From Planctomycetota bacterium (lineage in GTDB: Bacteria; Planctomycetota; UBA11346): a stretch of DNA of 41,507 nt. The notes beneath the pieces were generated by a model, which was given only the letters and a program-made list of their open reading frames with translations, did not search any database and was not told the origin of the DNA. This document shows positions 26,227 to 35,509 of this stretch, piece after piece (positions within the stretch are counted from its first letter, which is position 1; each line of letters opens with the position of its first letter). The stretch is from NCBI GenBank assembly GCA_027859175.1, contig JAQIBG010000037.1, positions 1-41,507 on the forward strand, in the 5' to 3' direction. Position numbers and translations under genes: made by a program.

Positions 26227-27402
26227 ATGCATGACATGAGCCATGGCGATGAACGGATCTGCACCGAGCAGCAGCGCGTGGCTGGGCGATTGCTCGCCCA
26301 GATGGTGCGCGGCGAGCTAGCTCCAGGTACCCGTCTGCCGGCCGAGCGCGATCTTGCAAGCCGCTTTGAGGTCAGCCGGCGCACCGTCAACCTGGCGTTG
26401 GAACTCCTTCAGGAACAGGGGCTTGTGCATCAGGTGTCGCCTCGCATTCGCCACGTTGCGGACGACATCACGGCTCGCCTGAGCGCCATGCGAGCTCAGG
26501 CGGTGGTGATTCGATCGCGGCGCTATGAGCCCTGCGAGCCCGGTAGTGACGACGCCATGGCCGATGATGTGATCGCTGGGATTCGCGACCAGGGCTTCGA
26601 GCCCCTGATCTATCACCCCGAGGATCTTGACCGCGAGCACCTGCGTGCCTTGGTGACCCGGTCACCGGTGAGCTTGGTGCTGCTTGGGCAGGCCGCCAAT
26701 ACCCCGGCCGGACAGGCGGCGGCGCGGGAGTTCCTTGCCATCGAGGTGCCCGTGGTGGGCTATACCGACGTGATGCGGCATGACGCGGCGGCTGATTTTC
26801 CGGTCGATCGCGTTCAGTCTGACCAGCGCGCTGGCGGCCGCCTGGTGGCCGAGCGCTTGATTACGGCCGGCGCCAAGCGCTTGTTGCGGTTTTGGGATGT
26901 GGACAGCGCTTTTGAAGCCCCGCAGCACTGGTTGTGCGAGCGTGATGCCGGCGTGCTGGAGGCGCTGGCGGCCGCAGGTTTGCCGGTAATTGCCCCGCCT
27001 GATCCGGTACGGGTTGCTAACGGTACTGATCCGAGTCGGGCTGCGTTTGATCGCATGGTTCGCATCGTGGCAGGTTTTCTGGCCGAGTACCTTCTTGCTG
27101 AAAACCCGGTCGATGCGGTCCTGGCCAAGTCTGATAAAGAATTTATCTACGTGGCTGCGGCGTGCCGCCTCCTCGGCCGTGAGCCGGGGCGTGATATTTT
27201 GATCACCGGCTATGATCACACTTTGCATCGCTATCCGGAACTGCGCTGGGAGCCCGCGCGGCCCTTCGTGACGGTTGACAAACGGATGGGTGCTATCGGC
27301 CGCGCTATGCTGACCCTCATGAACGAGCGCGTTGCCGGCACTCTGACCGGGCCGCCAGTCACTCGCACACTCGAACCCGAACTGGTGCTCACTAAGCACT
27401 GA
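26227..27402 (+). CDS. GntR-headed regulator with LacI-type sensor domain, paralog 1
   Basis: A 391-residue transcription factor. The N-terminal winged helix (about 14-80) is GntR-like: LAPGTRLPAERDLASRFEVS, then RRTVNLALELLQEQGLVHQV. The remainder is a LacI/periplasmic-binding-like sensor (PVVGYTDV, VQSDQRAGGRLVAERLI, ILITGYDH). AAGGTGAG precedes the ATG. It shares architecture and clear similarity with the regulator at 35506-36702 (both keep RMVAGFL/RIVAGFL and YVAAACxLLG). It heads the unit hypothetical-glycoside hydrolase-prepilin, so it likely controls that unit in response to a sugar. Ligand and operator are unknown. Confidence 0.88.
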   Translation: MHDMSHGDERICTEQQRVAGRLLAQMVRGELAPGTRLPAERDLASRFEVSRRTVNLALELLQEQGLVHQVSPRIRHVADDITARLSAMRAQAVVIRSRRYEPCEPGSDDAMADDVIAGIRDQGFEPLIYHPEDLDREHLRALVTRSPVSLVLLGQAANTPAGQAAAREFLAIEVPVVGYTDVMRHDAAADFPVDRVQSDQRAGGRLVAERLITAGAKRLLRFWDVDSAFEAPQHWLCERDAGVLEALAAAGLPVIAPPDPVRVANGTDPSRAAFDRMVRIVAGFLAEYLLAENPVDAVLAKSDKEFIYVAAACRLLGREPGRDILITGYDHTLHRYPELRWEPARPFVTVDKRMGAIGRAMLTLMNERVAGTLTGPPVTRTLEPELVLTKH

Positions 27403-27422
27403 ACCCCCAGGAGTATCATCTG

Positions 27423-27917
27423 ATGCGCATGCTATTTATTGCCCTTGCTATGGGCCTGCTCGCGGCGCCACTTAGCGCTGCGGTGGTTGACGACTGCGAT
27501 GATTCGAGTCGCTTCTTCCTGTACCCGGGCGAAAAGAATGTGGCCGCGATGAGCGTTGTTGAGGGCACCGTGGTGATGGCTAAGACGCCACCTGGAGACG
27601 CGTTCACGCGCTGGAGTTCGGCGCCAATGGCGCGGATCCCCATCAACGCCGAGCACAACAAGCTTGCGATCCACTTTGGGCCCTTCACCGGCAAGACCTC
27701 GGCCCATGTCACGCTTGATCTGTACCGCGGTAAAAAGCGCGTTGGCAGCAAGAATCTGCCCAAGGTGACGGTTGGCGATCAAATCGTTGAGCAAGACCTA
27801 GAAGCTATCGCGGCCGAGATTGAAGGCGGGGCCGATGGCTTCGCGCTGTTTATCCGTCACGGCGGCGACGCCAGTGGCACGGTGGTGTTTGACCGCATCG
27901 CCGTCACCGCCAAGTAG
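27423..27917 (+). CDS. Small exported protein of unknown function
   Basis: A 164-residue protein with a signal peptide (LFIALAMGLLAAPLSA, cut near residue 19). AGGAG lies 9 bases before the ATG. The mature part is probably a single beta-sandwich, with VTLDLYRGKKRV and a closing GTVVFDRIAVT, the type of ending seen in carbohydrate-binding or jelly-roll modules. No catalytic motif is visible. It lies 20 bases after the regulator and 51 before the secreted glycoside hydrolase, so it is probably a polysaccharide-binding accessory of that enzyme. Confidence 0.7.
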   Translation: MRMLFIALAMGLLAAPLSAAVVDDCDDSSRFFLYPGEKNVAAMSVVEGTVVMAKTPPGDAFTRWSSAPMARIPINAEHNKLAIHFGPFTGKTSAHVTLDLYRGKKRVGSKNLPKVTVGDQIVEQDLEAIAAEIEGGADGFALFIRHGGDASGTVVFDRIAVTAK

Positions 27918-27968
27918 CCACTGCCCCGGGCTTATTGCCCCGTAGTCACCCATTTGAGAGGAAGTCTG

Positions 27969-30900
27969 ATGACGACCCTGCGCTTCGCCCTGCTCCTGAC
28001 TGTGTGTGCCCTTATCGGTGCTCAGGAGGCCTCGTTACAACTGAGCCCAGTTGAGAACTGGCGTCTGACGACGCGCAGTGGCAGCCCGAGTTGGGCCCAA
28101 CTGGAGTATACTGCTGACGAAACGCGGGTGCGCATCGCCGAGCGAACGCGGGGCTTTGAGCTGCGTTTGAGTAGCGCTGACGCGTCGATGAATTTACCGA
28201 TCTTGTCGGCAATGACGTTCAGCTGCGATCTCCGTGCTGGTGTTGGTCTTGCGATGCGCGTGGTAGTCCGCGATGCACTCGGTGAAAGCCTGGTGTTCGC
28301 AGACCAGCCGCTGGCACTTGGGGTCAATAACTTACGTTGGGATCTCATCGGCGTGGAGGCTGAAAATAGTTGGGGCGGCAAGCGCAACTTGCGTCTCGAC
28401 GGTACGCTTGCTCAGTTGGTCCGCTTTGAGTTGGTTCGCGATGAGGATGTTGACGATCCGGTTGTGGATCTCACGATTGGCGAGGTGCGCGCCCACTGCC
28501 TGGCTGATCCGGTGGCGGTGCTGCAGGTTGATGTGGATACCGGTACGCCCTACCACGTGCTGCGCACCGATCGCAACGACCGGCTTGCGCTGGTGGTGCG
28601 CAATCCGAGCGATAGCACCGTGACGGCACAGGTGGCGCTGCGCGTTGAAGGGGTTGACCGCAGCGTGCAAGAGCCGCAGCGAGAGCTGACGATCGCAGCT
28701 GGTGAGACCATCCGCTGGGAAGATTTTGTTACCGTTTCTGGCTATGGTCAGTGGTTCGTTGACTACAGCTTACGTGCAACCGATAGCGACAAGTCGGTCA
28801 AAGGGCTGCTGTCATTTGCGCGGATGCAGCCGGCTGGACCAACGCCGTTCAGGCGCGAGGGGTTCCAGTTTGGTGTCAACGGCGGAATCCCCGAAAACGG
28901 ATCGAGTGCCAAGATGGATAGCGCTGCTGAGGCCATTGCCATCGCCGGGATCAAAGTCGTGCGGACTTCTTTGGTCTGGGAGGCCCTTCAGTATGGCGGC
29001 CGCAAGTCTTGGGCGATGGAGAAGGTTGCTGACTACGGGCGGATGATAGACGCCGCGCAGGCGCAGGGGATAGAGTGCCAGGTTTTGCTCGGCTATGGCG
29101 TGCCATGGAATGCACCGGAGGCAGACCAGAAATCAGGCCATCGAGCGGATTGGCAGTTCTCTCCGCCCAATCATGGCGACATGCAGGCGTGGCTCGATTA
29201 CGTCAACCTGATGGTGACCACCTTTGGTGACCGGGTGCGCTACTGGGAAGTGTGGAACGAGCCTGATTTATGGCACTTCTGGCAGGGCTCGAGCGATGAC
29301 TATATTGAATTATTGCGCACCACCTACCAGGCGATCAAGGCCAAGGACCCGGCGCATCAAGTGCTCACCGGTGGGTTCGCGCTTCTCGATGGGCATGGCG
29401 GTCACAAGGAGCCGGGTTTCCAGCGGAATGTGTGCGTGAAGGCCGAGCCCTATTACGATATTTTAGCGCATCACCGGCATGGCCATATTGATGGCTTCAT
29501 GCGCGAGGTCGACGGGCCGCTGGCGGCGATTCGTGCTGAGTTGAAGGATCCCGCCAAGCCGCTGTGGTTTAACGAGACTGCGATCAATACACCGGATGAT
29601 CGCTATCGCGCCCAGGCGGCGGGTTTGGTCAAGAAAATTACTTTTGGCTGGTCGCGCGGCTCCAGTGGTCATGTGTGGTATCAGATGATCTCGGGTGATC
29701 TGAGTCTGCAATCGCGTCGCAAGTGGGGTTTGATGGCCTCTGGTCATTACCCCAAACCGAATTACGTGGCCTACAATGCGCTGGTCCATCAGTTGGGTCA
29801 GCAACGGCACGATGTGGTGTTCGAGCGCAGTGGTGATCGGCGTGCCCTCGGCTTTGCGCCGATGGCCGAGAACGGCGGCGATTACGTGACCGTGCTGTGG
29901 GACGACTACGCTTGGCAGCCACAGGATTTGGTCACGCTGGCGGTGGGCGAATCGAGCGTGTCGGTCGTTGACATGATGGGGAACGCCGCGCCACTTGCTG
30001 TGCATCAGGGCGTGGTGGTCCTCGATAGTAGCCTGTATCCGCGCTATCTGCGTTCATCTGGCGCGCAGCGCCCACAGGTGCTGGCGCCGATGGTGTCGCT
30101 TGGCGAGCGTTTGACTGCCGCCGCACCAGGGCGCGATTACGCGTTGGCAGTGCGTTTGCAGAATCCCTTGGCGGCGCCGATAAGTATCGACTTCACCTGG
30201 TTTGCGGTGCCTGGGGTGGCTGACGGCAGTGTCACGGCACGCGTCGTGGTGCCGGCCGGTGGCGAGGTCGTGGAAGCCTTCGCGCTCCCGATTGCAGCCG
30301 ATTTTGATCTCCCCTATGGCGACTTTCATGATCTGCACCTGCAGTACGCCGTTGCTGACACCCCGTGGCGCGGGACCCTGACGGTGCCGCTGGAGCCAGC
30401 GGTGATGGCGGGTGTTGAGCCTGACCGCGCTGCGGACGTGGTACTTGAGGAGTACCGCTACGTGCGCAATCGCTTTGAGAATAACCCGGGTAGCGACCAC
30501 TTGACCTGGCAAGGGCGCGATGACTTGTCTTTGCAGGCGTGGTTTACGCGGCGCGATGATGCCCTGGAAGTGCGCGTGGCGGTACGTGATGAGCAGTACA
30601 GCAGCGTGGCTGGCGACTGGGGTCAGAGCGACTGCGTTGAGGTTATGGTGGCGCCTGCGGTCGACCAGGGTCGGCGTATGGGTATCGCCCATCAGGACGG
30701 CGACACCGTGACGCTCCGTGGTGACCTCGCTGAACAGGGAGCAACGGTCACCATGACCACAGAGCCTGGCTTGCGGAATTATACCTTCACGGTGCCCCTG
30801 GTCGCCTTCGGTGCCGATGCCGACGTCTTGGCGGACGGCTTTCGAGTCAATATCGCGGCCCGCGATCGCGATGGTGACAACTTCAAGGGCTGGATTCAGA

Positions 30901-30971
30901 TGGCGCCGCTCTTGGAGCATTGGACGACAACCGGCGACGTCACGGTGTTTCCGGTGGTGGTAGTGGAGTGA
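27969..30971 (+). CDS. Secreted multidomain retaining glycoside hydrolase (clan GH-A, GH39-like)
   Basis: A 1000-residue exported enzyme. Start 27969 follows GAGAGGAAG and gives a signal peptide (LRFALLLTVCALIGAQ). N-terminal beta domains run about 25-285. A TIM barrel at about 290-680 carries acid/base E431 in YWEVWNEPD and nucleophile E536 in WFNETAI, the paired glutamates of clan A. The spacing and VWNEPD context recall GH39/GH5-type families, but the family is not certain. A CBM9/DOMON-like beta domain ends the protein (about 830-1000; DHLTWQGRDDLSLQAWF). It shares barrel and C-terminal domain with the enzyme at 33128-35509. Expected to cut an extracellular polysaccharide; followed by a prepilin-like gene. 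Confidence 0.85.
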   Translation: MTTLRFALLLTVCALIGAQEASLQLSPVENWRLTTRSGSPSWAQLEYTADETRVRIAERTRGFELRLSSADASMNLPILSAMTFSCDLRAGVGLAMRVVVRDALGESLVFADQPLALGVNNLRWDLIGVEAENSWGGKRNLRLDGTLAQLVRFELVRDEDVDDPVVDLTIGEVRAHCLADPVAVLQVDVDTGTPYHVLRTDRNDRLALVVRNPSDSTVTAQVALRVEGVDRSVQEPQRELTIAAGETIRWEDFVTVSGYGQWFVDYSLRATDSDKSVKGLLSFARMQPAGPTPFRREGFQFGVNGGIPENGSSAKMDSAAEAIAIAGIKVVRTSLVWEALQYGGRKSWAMEKVADYGRMIDAAQAQGIECQVLLGYGVPWNAPEADQKSGHRADWQFSPPNHGDMQAWLDYVNLMVTTFGDRVRYWEVWNEPDLWHFWQGSSDDYIELLRTTYQAIKAKDPAHQVLTGGFALLDGHGGHKEPGFQRNVCVKAEPYYDILAHHRHGHIDGFMREVDGPLAAIRAELKDPAKPLWFNETAINTPDDRYRAQAAGLVKKITFGWSRGSSGHVWYQMISGDLSLQSRRKWGLMASGHYPKPNYVAYNALVHQLGQQRHDVVFERSGDRRALGFAPMAENGGDYVTVLWDDYAWQPQDLVTLAVGESSVSVVDMMGNAAPLAVHQGVVVLDSSLYPRYLRSSGAQRPQVLAPMVSLGERLTAAAPGRDYALAVRLQNPLAAPISIDFTWFAVPGVADGSVTARVVVPAGGEVVEAFALPIAADFDLPYGDFHDLHLQYAVADTPWRGTLTVPLEPAVMAGVEPDRAADVVLEEYRYVRNRFENNPGSDHLTWQGRDDLSLQAWFTRRDDALEVRVAVRDEQYSSVAGDWGQSDCVEVMVAPAVDQGRRMGIAHQDGDTVTLRGDLAEQGATVTMTTEPGLRNYTFTVPLVAFGADADVLADGFRVNIAARDRDGDNFKGWIQMAPLLEHWTTTGDVTVFPVVVVE

Positions 30972-31072
30972 TGACCCTTTGGCGAATAGGCCTGGACCAC
31001 GCCAACGGTGTGTTCCAGGCACGAGGCGCCAGGAGCAGCTTGAAATGATCCTCTATTACGATAAGGCAATCC

Positions 31073-31762
31073 ATGATGCCGAGATTCAGGACAGCCTTTA
31101 CGTTAATCGAACTCTTAGTGGTGATCTCGATTATCGCGATTTTGGCGGCCTTGCTGCTGCCTGCGATTGGTCTTGCCCGCAATGCAGCGAGATCGGCTCA
31201 GTGCCTATCGAATCTGCGGCAAATTGGCTTGGCGCTGGAGGGCTATGTCAGTGACCATGAAGGGATGCTGCCCCCCGGGAAGCAGTTGCGTGATAATCCG
31301 TCCGATCACTGGCATTGGTATGAGTTAATCAGTCCGTATGCGATGGATCGCGATGGTCAGTCTGGACGGGTCACTATCTCCAGGGATAGTAATGTCTTGC
31401 GTGGTTGCCCAGAATGGGCGGCAGATCCCCTGAGTGCCGAGGTGTGGCGCCAGGGATATGGGTATAATAACCGTCCGCTCTTGCCTGATTCTCAGGCCCA
31501 CATGGACTTCACTGCGGGCGGAGCTGTGGTTATAGCTCGCTTTCGAGTCAAAAAGCACAGTGAACGTGTGGTGGTGGGTGATGGCAAGGGCTGGAAGCTG
31601 ACGGGTAATAAGCTGATCTCGAGCGGGCAGTTGACCAGTGATGCCGACCCGGAACGCCATGGATCCGGAGCAAACTACCTGTTTTATGATGGTCACGTGA
31701 GCCGACTGCGCGCTGCTGCTGCATATATCGGTTTGGCTGACCCGGGGTCAGCGCAGCCTTAG
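31073..31762 (+). CDS. Prepilin-like protein of the H-X9-DG family, copy 1
   Basis: A 229-residue (or 228 from the second ATG) protein with the type IV pilin-like leader [20 protein letters not shown] and a hydrophobic N-helix. The residue before the cleavage site is Ala, not the usual Gly. The C-terminal signature is H-x9-DG ([15 protein letters not shown]), which names this large PVC family. Between them [19 protein letters not shown] is the usual continuation. Processed by a prepilin peptidase, then probably envelope-anchored; the role of the family is not established. Placed 101 bases after the secreted glycoside hydrolase, probably in its operon. Confidence 0.88.
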   Translation: MMPRFRTAFTLIELLVVISIIAILAALLLPAIGLARNAARSAQCLSNLRQIGLALEGYVSDHEGMLPPGKQLRDNPSDHWHWYELISPYAMDRDGQSGRVTISRDSNVLRGCPEWAADPLSAEVWRQGYGYNNRPLLPDSQAHMDFTAGGAVVIARFRVKKHSERVVVGDGKGWKLTGNKLISSGQLTSDADPERHGSGANYLFYDGHVSRLRAAAAYIGLADPGSAQP

Positions 31763-31815
31763 CGTGGCGCCCCAGCCATTCGAGTCATAGCTTTGCCCCT
31801 GAGGTGTTGCCGGCG

Positions 31816-31902
31816 TTAGGCGAACACCACCGGATGCAGTAAGCTGGCAATGCTCGTGGTAGTCCAGCCGCGGTCGCTGGCGGCGAGTTGAATCCAGCGA
31901 TA
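31816..31902 (-). pseudogene. 27-codon scrap of the C-terminus of a GH paralog
   Basis: On the minus strand this piece reads [20 protein letters not shown], then HPVVFA and stop. That is nearly identical to the end of the glycoside hydrolase at 33128 ([26 protein letters not shown], stop). DNA is also alike across about 85 bases. Homology stops sharply at the ribosome-site region of the next prepilin gene (about 31903), so nothing before the last 27 codons remains. It is a leftover of a duplicated glycoside hydrolase gene. Confidence 0.85.
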
Positions 31903-31914
31903 GGAGAATCGAAA

Positions 31915-32706
31915 ATGCGAAGTCTCAACTCTGCGTTCACCTTGATCGAGCTTCTGGTGGTGATCACCGTCATCGCGATTTTGGCAGCCTTGCTGTTGCC
32001 TGCGGTGGGGATGGTGCGGGCCAGTGCCCGCCAGCTCCAGTGTCTGAGCAATATGCGGCAGCTGGGTATGGCGGTGGTTGCCTACAGTGATGACTGGCAG
32101 GTCTTGCCTACGCCAGCGGATTGTGTCAGGCCGAGTGGTTCTGATGCCGATCGCTGGGGCAACAGTCGGACCGGATGGGACTTGAAGCTCGCTGACCTGA
32201 CCGATGGCGACATTATCGGTGCCCTGCACTGTCCGGACAATGACCGTGCCCGACTGGGTACCGCAACGTCGAGCGTCACTGGTGCAACCTGGACCGGCCG
32301 GCGTTCCTACGCGATCCCGATTCCACTATGGCACGGCGTGGTTGATGGGGTGCGCGCACCGTTGCGCGAGGTGCTGCCAGGGTGGATCGATTTCGGCAAG
32401 AAGACCTCGGGTAGTCAGGCGATGTCCTCGGTGGGCAACAGTACTGTGATGGTGTTTCTGGTTGAACACTACGACGACCCGAGCCGACACGCCGACCACC
32501 GCTTCGGTATGACCTGGGGCACTGGTGTTTTTTATACCTTCGAATCGACCTACGGCATGGATTGGCCGCATAAGGACCGTAGCAATATGCTGTTTTGTGA
32601 CGGACACGTGGCGGCCCTGAAAAAGGTCCAGGCGATCGGCACTGGTGTTGATGGTGAGTTTGCGCGCGAGGCCCTCGGGGTGTTTACCAGCACGGTTGGT
32701 GACTGA
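31915..32706 (+). CDS. Prepilin-like protein of the H-X9-DG family, copy 2
   Basis: A 263-residue protein. Start 31915 is chosen over an ATG nine codons upstream because TAGGAGA sits 9 bases before it and the leader is then the short basic MRSLNSA. The cleavage region is [20 protein letters not shown], again with Ala before Phe. H-x9-DG is present as [14 protein letters not shown] near the C-terminus. The middle is longer than in the other two copies. One base separates its TGA from the ATG of a lipoprotein gene, so the two are translated together. The converging gene is the second glycoside hydrolase. Confidence 0.88.
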   Translation: MRSLNSAFTLIELLVVITVIAILAALLLPAVGMVRASARQLQCLSNMRQLGMAVVAYSDDWQVLPTPADCVRPSGSDADRWGNSRTGWDLKLADLTDGDIIGALHCPDNDRARLGTATSSVTGATWTGRRSYAIPIPLWHGVVDGVRAPLREVLPGWIDFGKKTSGSQAMSSVGNSTVMVFLVEHYDDPSRHADHRFGMTWGTGVFYTFESTYGMDWPHKDRSNMLFCDGHVAALKKVQAIGTGVDGEFAREALGVFTSTVGD

Positions 32707-32707
32707 A

Positions 32708-33088
32708 ATGCGAGTGGCCTTGGTTTTATTTGCGGTGTTGTTCGTCGGCGCCTGTGGCTCTTCGGATGTGCCCCCGTATGAGTTGTCGCTGATGCCGGGC
32801 TTGGTCAAGGTGACCGCTCGTGAGCCAGTGCGTGTGATTGGCTCCGGGTGCGCAACTGTATCGCTCAAAGCCAATGCCGTGTGTACCGTGGAAGCGCGCC
32901 AGGGGCAGCTTGTCCTGGTTGTTGGCGATGCGGTCCAGGTCTTGGATGCAGATCGCCGGTGGGGACTTGAGTTCGACGTGGTGGTGGTTGACGCCGGCGC
33001 GACGCTCGCTTGTTACCCGCAGGCGGCGCCCCCGGCCACGCGTGGCGAAGCGCCGGTGCAGGTGTCGATCAGGCCCTGGGTTCGCTGA
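32708..33088 (+). CDS. Small predicted lipoprotein coupled to prepilin copy 2
   Basis: A 126-residue protein starting at 32708, one base after the prepilin stop. The N-terminus VALVLFAVLFVGAC has a lipobox with Cys16. The mature region is short, beta-type, with no recognised domain. It may anchor or partner the prepilin-like protein at the membrane (inference from coupling). Longer upstream in-frame starts lie inside the prepilin gene and would bury the signal sequence, so they were not used. Confidence 0.72.
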   Translation: MRVALVLFAVLFVGACGSSDVPPYELSLMPGLVKVTAREPVRVIGSGCATVSLKANAVCTVEARQGQLVLVVGDAVQVLDADRRWGLEFDVVVVDAGATLACYPQAAPPATRGEAPVQVSIRPWVR

Positions 33089-33127
33089 TTGGTCGAGCCT
33101 GTTGCTCGGCGCCGACCCCAGCGTGGC

Positions 33128-35509
33128 TCAGGCAAACACCACGGGGTGCAACAGGCTGGCCACGCTGGCGGTGGTCCAGCCGCGGTCGCCGGCGACGAGC
33201 TGGATCCAACCGCGGCGATGCTCGCCATCGCGGTCCCAGGCGGCGAGGTTGACCAGGAGTGGCGCCGCCGTGCAGTCGATGGCATCCAGGTCTACCGTGA
33301 GACGATAAAGGGTGCGTGTGCCCTTGCGTTCGCTGCTGGCCTTGAACGGGGCTGATGCGGCCTCGTTGTCGCCGTGCAAAACGCGCAGTTCGGTGCCGGT
33401 GTCGCGGTGGACCATGCGCGCGATCCAGGCCAAGGATTCGCGATTGGCCGCGAGAATGACTTCGCCGCAATCGCCCTCGGGCAGCGCGCCGTCGATCGAC
33501 TCTGGGCAGTGCTCGCTATCGCATACCGCGAGCTCCACGGTCAGCAGATCGTCGCTGCGTTTAAACCAGGCCCGGAGCGACAGGTCGTCGGGCCCCTGCC
33601 AGGTCAGGTGGTCGGTGTTGGGAACGTAGCGGAAGCGGTTGGTGACAAACTGTTCGCTCGCGAGGGTGATGTCGGGCGCGCGCTGGTCTGGGGCGCCGGC
33701 GGGCACAACGGTGGCGAGTCGTATCGGCAGGCAGGCATGGCCATGCCAGTGCGCATCAGGCAGTGACCACGCAACGCGATAGACCAAGGGCTCACGGTAG
33801 GTGGGCGCTGTATCGGTGGGTACGGCGATGGTGAGCGTGCTGTGATCAAGTTGGATGCCTGCTGGCCAGGTGCACACGAGGTCGGTGGCGCAACTGATGG
33901 GATGGACGTGGGTGTGGCCGGGCCGCATCGGGGCGGGGGCGCCAAGGTCGAGCAGTGGGTCGAGTTGTTCGCATCGCGTGCTGTTGGTGACCACTACGAA
34001 GTGTGGAACGTTGCGCGGCGTATCGCAGGCGAAGCGGCCCTTGTGAACCGGGATCGCGGTGGCATTGCCCATTATATCAACGACCTGCACTTTGGCGTCG
34101 GTATCAACCGCGAAACAGGCGACCTGCGAAGCGAGGGCGGCGTCTTCGTCCCACAGCACCAACACGTGGCGGGTGCCGGTGGTAAAGCGATAGCCGTGAC
34201 GACCAGGGCCGCGCGCATAGTTTTCAGCAAATGCGGTGTCGCGCAGCAGGCGCACCAGGGTGTTGTAGGCCGCGTAGACAGCGAAGGGCTGATAGTCGGT
34301 GCTCAGCAGGCCCCATTGGCGGGACCCGCTGCAATCGAGGTCGCCGTCAACCGCGGTGTACCACGTATAGCCCATGGCGCGGCAGGTGGCGCGCGCGTAA
34401 GTCAGCTTTTTGACCAAGGTGGCGGCCTGGTGTTGATAGCCGCGTCCGCGTCCGATCGAGGTTTCATTGAACCAAATATCTTTGTCGGCAGCTAGGTGCG
34501 CAATCACCGGTTGGAGTTGCTCGTCGAGCAAGCGTTGATATTCGCCAAAGGCGCCGTGTTGATGATGGGCAAACACATCGAAGTGCTGCTGGCAGTCGCG
34601 GGCGACTTTGAGCTCGAGTTCCGGGTCGAGCTTGCCGCCGTGCTCGCCAATGGTGGCGAATCCGGACGTCATACTGCGCAGACTTGGATCGCGCTGTTTG
34701 ATCAGGGCGTGGGTCTGGGCCAGCAGTTCGGCGTATTGCGCATAACTGCCACGCCAGAAATGGGTGATATCGGCCTCGTTCCAGATTTCCCACCAGCGGA
34801 TGCGATCGCCGAAGCGATCGAGCACAGTGCGTACGTAGCGCTCCCACAGAGCTGGGTCGGGAGGAGACTTCTGCCACAGTTGCATGTCACTGTGGAGGGA
34901 AGGGTCGGCCGCCCACTTGGTATTATAGCAGAGGATCGCTTGGAGCTCGATCGCGCGCGCGGCAGCAGCGTTGATGGCTTCGTCAATCCAAGCGAGCTTG
35001 TCTTCGTCAAAATCACCGGCTTGCGGCTGGACGTCTTGCCAGCGGAGGTCGGAGCGTAGGCAGTCGATGCCGGCCGCTGCGCAGGCTTCGATGATGTGAG
35101 CCAAGTGCTCGGGCTTGCGTTCTTTCAGCGCACCGGCGCAGCAGCTGAAGCGAAAACCGTTGCGCTGATTGGGCGTGATGCCAGCGGCCTGCATGCACAC
35201 CCATGACAGGGTTGTGAGCTGGTGCTGCTTGCCAGCGATGGTGGCTACGGGATGCGCTAGAAACCAGCCTTGGCGCCGATCCCAGGCGCTGAGTTCGAAC
35301 TCGCAACTGGTGTCTGGTGCCAGATCGAAATCGACCTGCTGGCTGAAGCGCTGATCGTTGATGTCGTGTACGTGCAGTTCGAGCCGGCCACTGAGTGGGG
35401 CATCGCTGAGATTGTGCACCAGTAGGCGGACTGCGTCGGCCTCGTTGGGGGCGCAGGTGTGGGCGGGGCCAGGAGTGTTGAGATCGCAGGATAGTAGGGG
35501 TGCGTTCAT
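33128..35509 (-). CDS. Glycoside hydrolase (clan GH-A, GH39-like) without signal peptide, paralog 2
   Basis: A 793-residue enzyme. Start 35509 overlaps the regulator stop (ATGA at 35506-35509) and has CAGGAG upstream. No signal peptide is seen, unlike its secreted paralog at 27969-30971. The barrel (about 110-470) has acid/base E245 in WWEIWNEAD, where Ala replaces the usual Pro, and nucleophile E349 in WFNETSI. The C-terminal CBM9-like domain (about 630-793; DHLTWQGPDDLSLRAWF) is shared with the paralog. Likely acts in the cytoplasm on oligosaccharides made outside, though non-classical export cannot be excluded. Second gene of a regulator-enzyme operon; converges on the prepilin/lipoprotein pair. 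Confidence 0.85.
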   Translation of the reverse strand: MNAPLLSCDLNTPGPAHTCAPNEADAVRLLVHNLSDAPLSGRLELHVHDINDQRFSQQVDFDLAPDTSCEFELSAWDRRQGWFLAHPVATIAGKQHQLTTLSWVCMQAAGITPNQRNGFRFSCCAGALKERKPEHLAHIIEACAAAGIDCLRSDLRWQDVQPQAGDFDEDKLAWIDEAINAAAARAIELQAILCYNTKWAADPSLHSDMQLWQKSPPDPALWERYVRTVLDRFGDRIRWWEIWNEADITHFWRGSYAQYAELLAQTHALIKQRDPSLRSMTSGFATIGEHGGKLDPELELKVARDCQQHFDVFAHHQHGAFGEYQRLLDEQLQPVIAHLAADKDIWFNETSIGRGRGYQHQAATLVKKLTYARATCRAMGYTWYTAVDGDLDCSGSRQWGLLSTDYQPFAVYAAYNTLVRLLRDTAFAENYARGPGRHGYRFTTGTRHVLVLWDEDAALASQVACFAVDTDAKVQVVDIMGNATAIPVHKGRFACDTPRNVPHFVVVTNSTRCEQLDPLLDLGAPAPMRPGHTHVHPISCATDLVCTWPAGIQLDHSTLTIAVPTDTAPTYREPLVYRVAWSLPDAHWHGHACLPIRLATVVPAGAPDQRAPDITLASEQFVTNRFRYVPNTDHLTWQGPDDLSLRAWFKRSDDLLTVELAVCDSEHCPESIDGALPEGDCGEVILAANRESLAWIARMVHRDTGTELRVLHGDNEAASAPFKASSERKGTRTLYRLTVDLDAIDCTAAPLLVNLAAWDRDGEHRRGWIQLVAGDRGWTTASVASLLHPVVFA

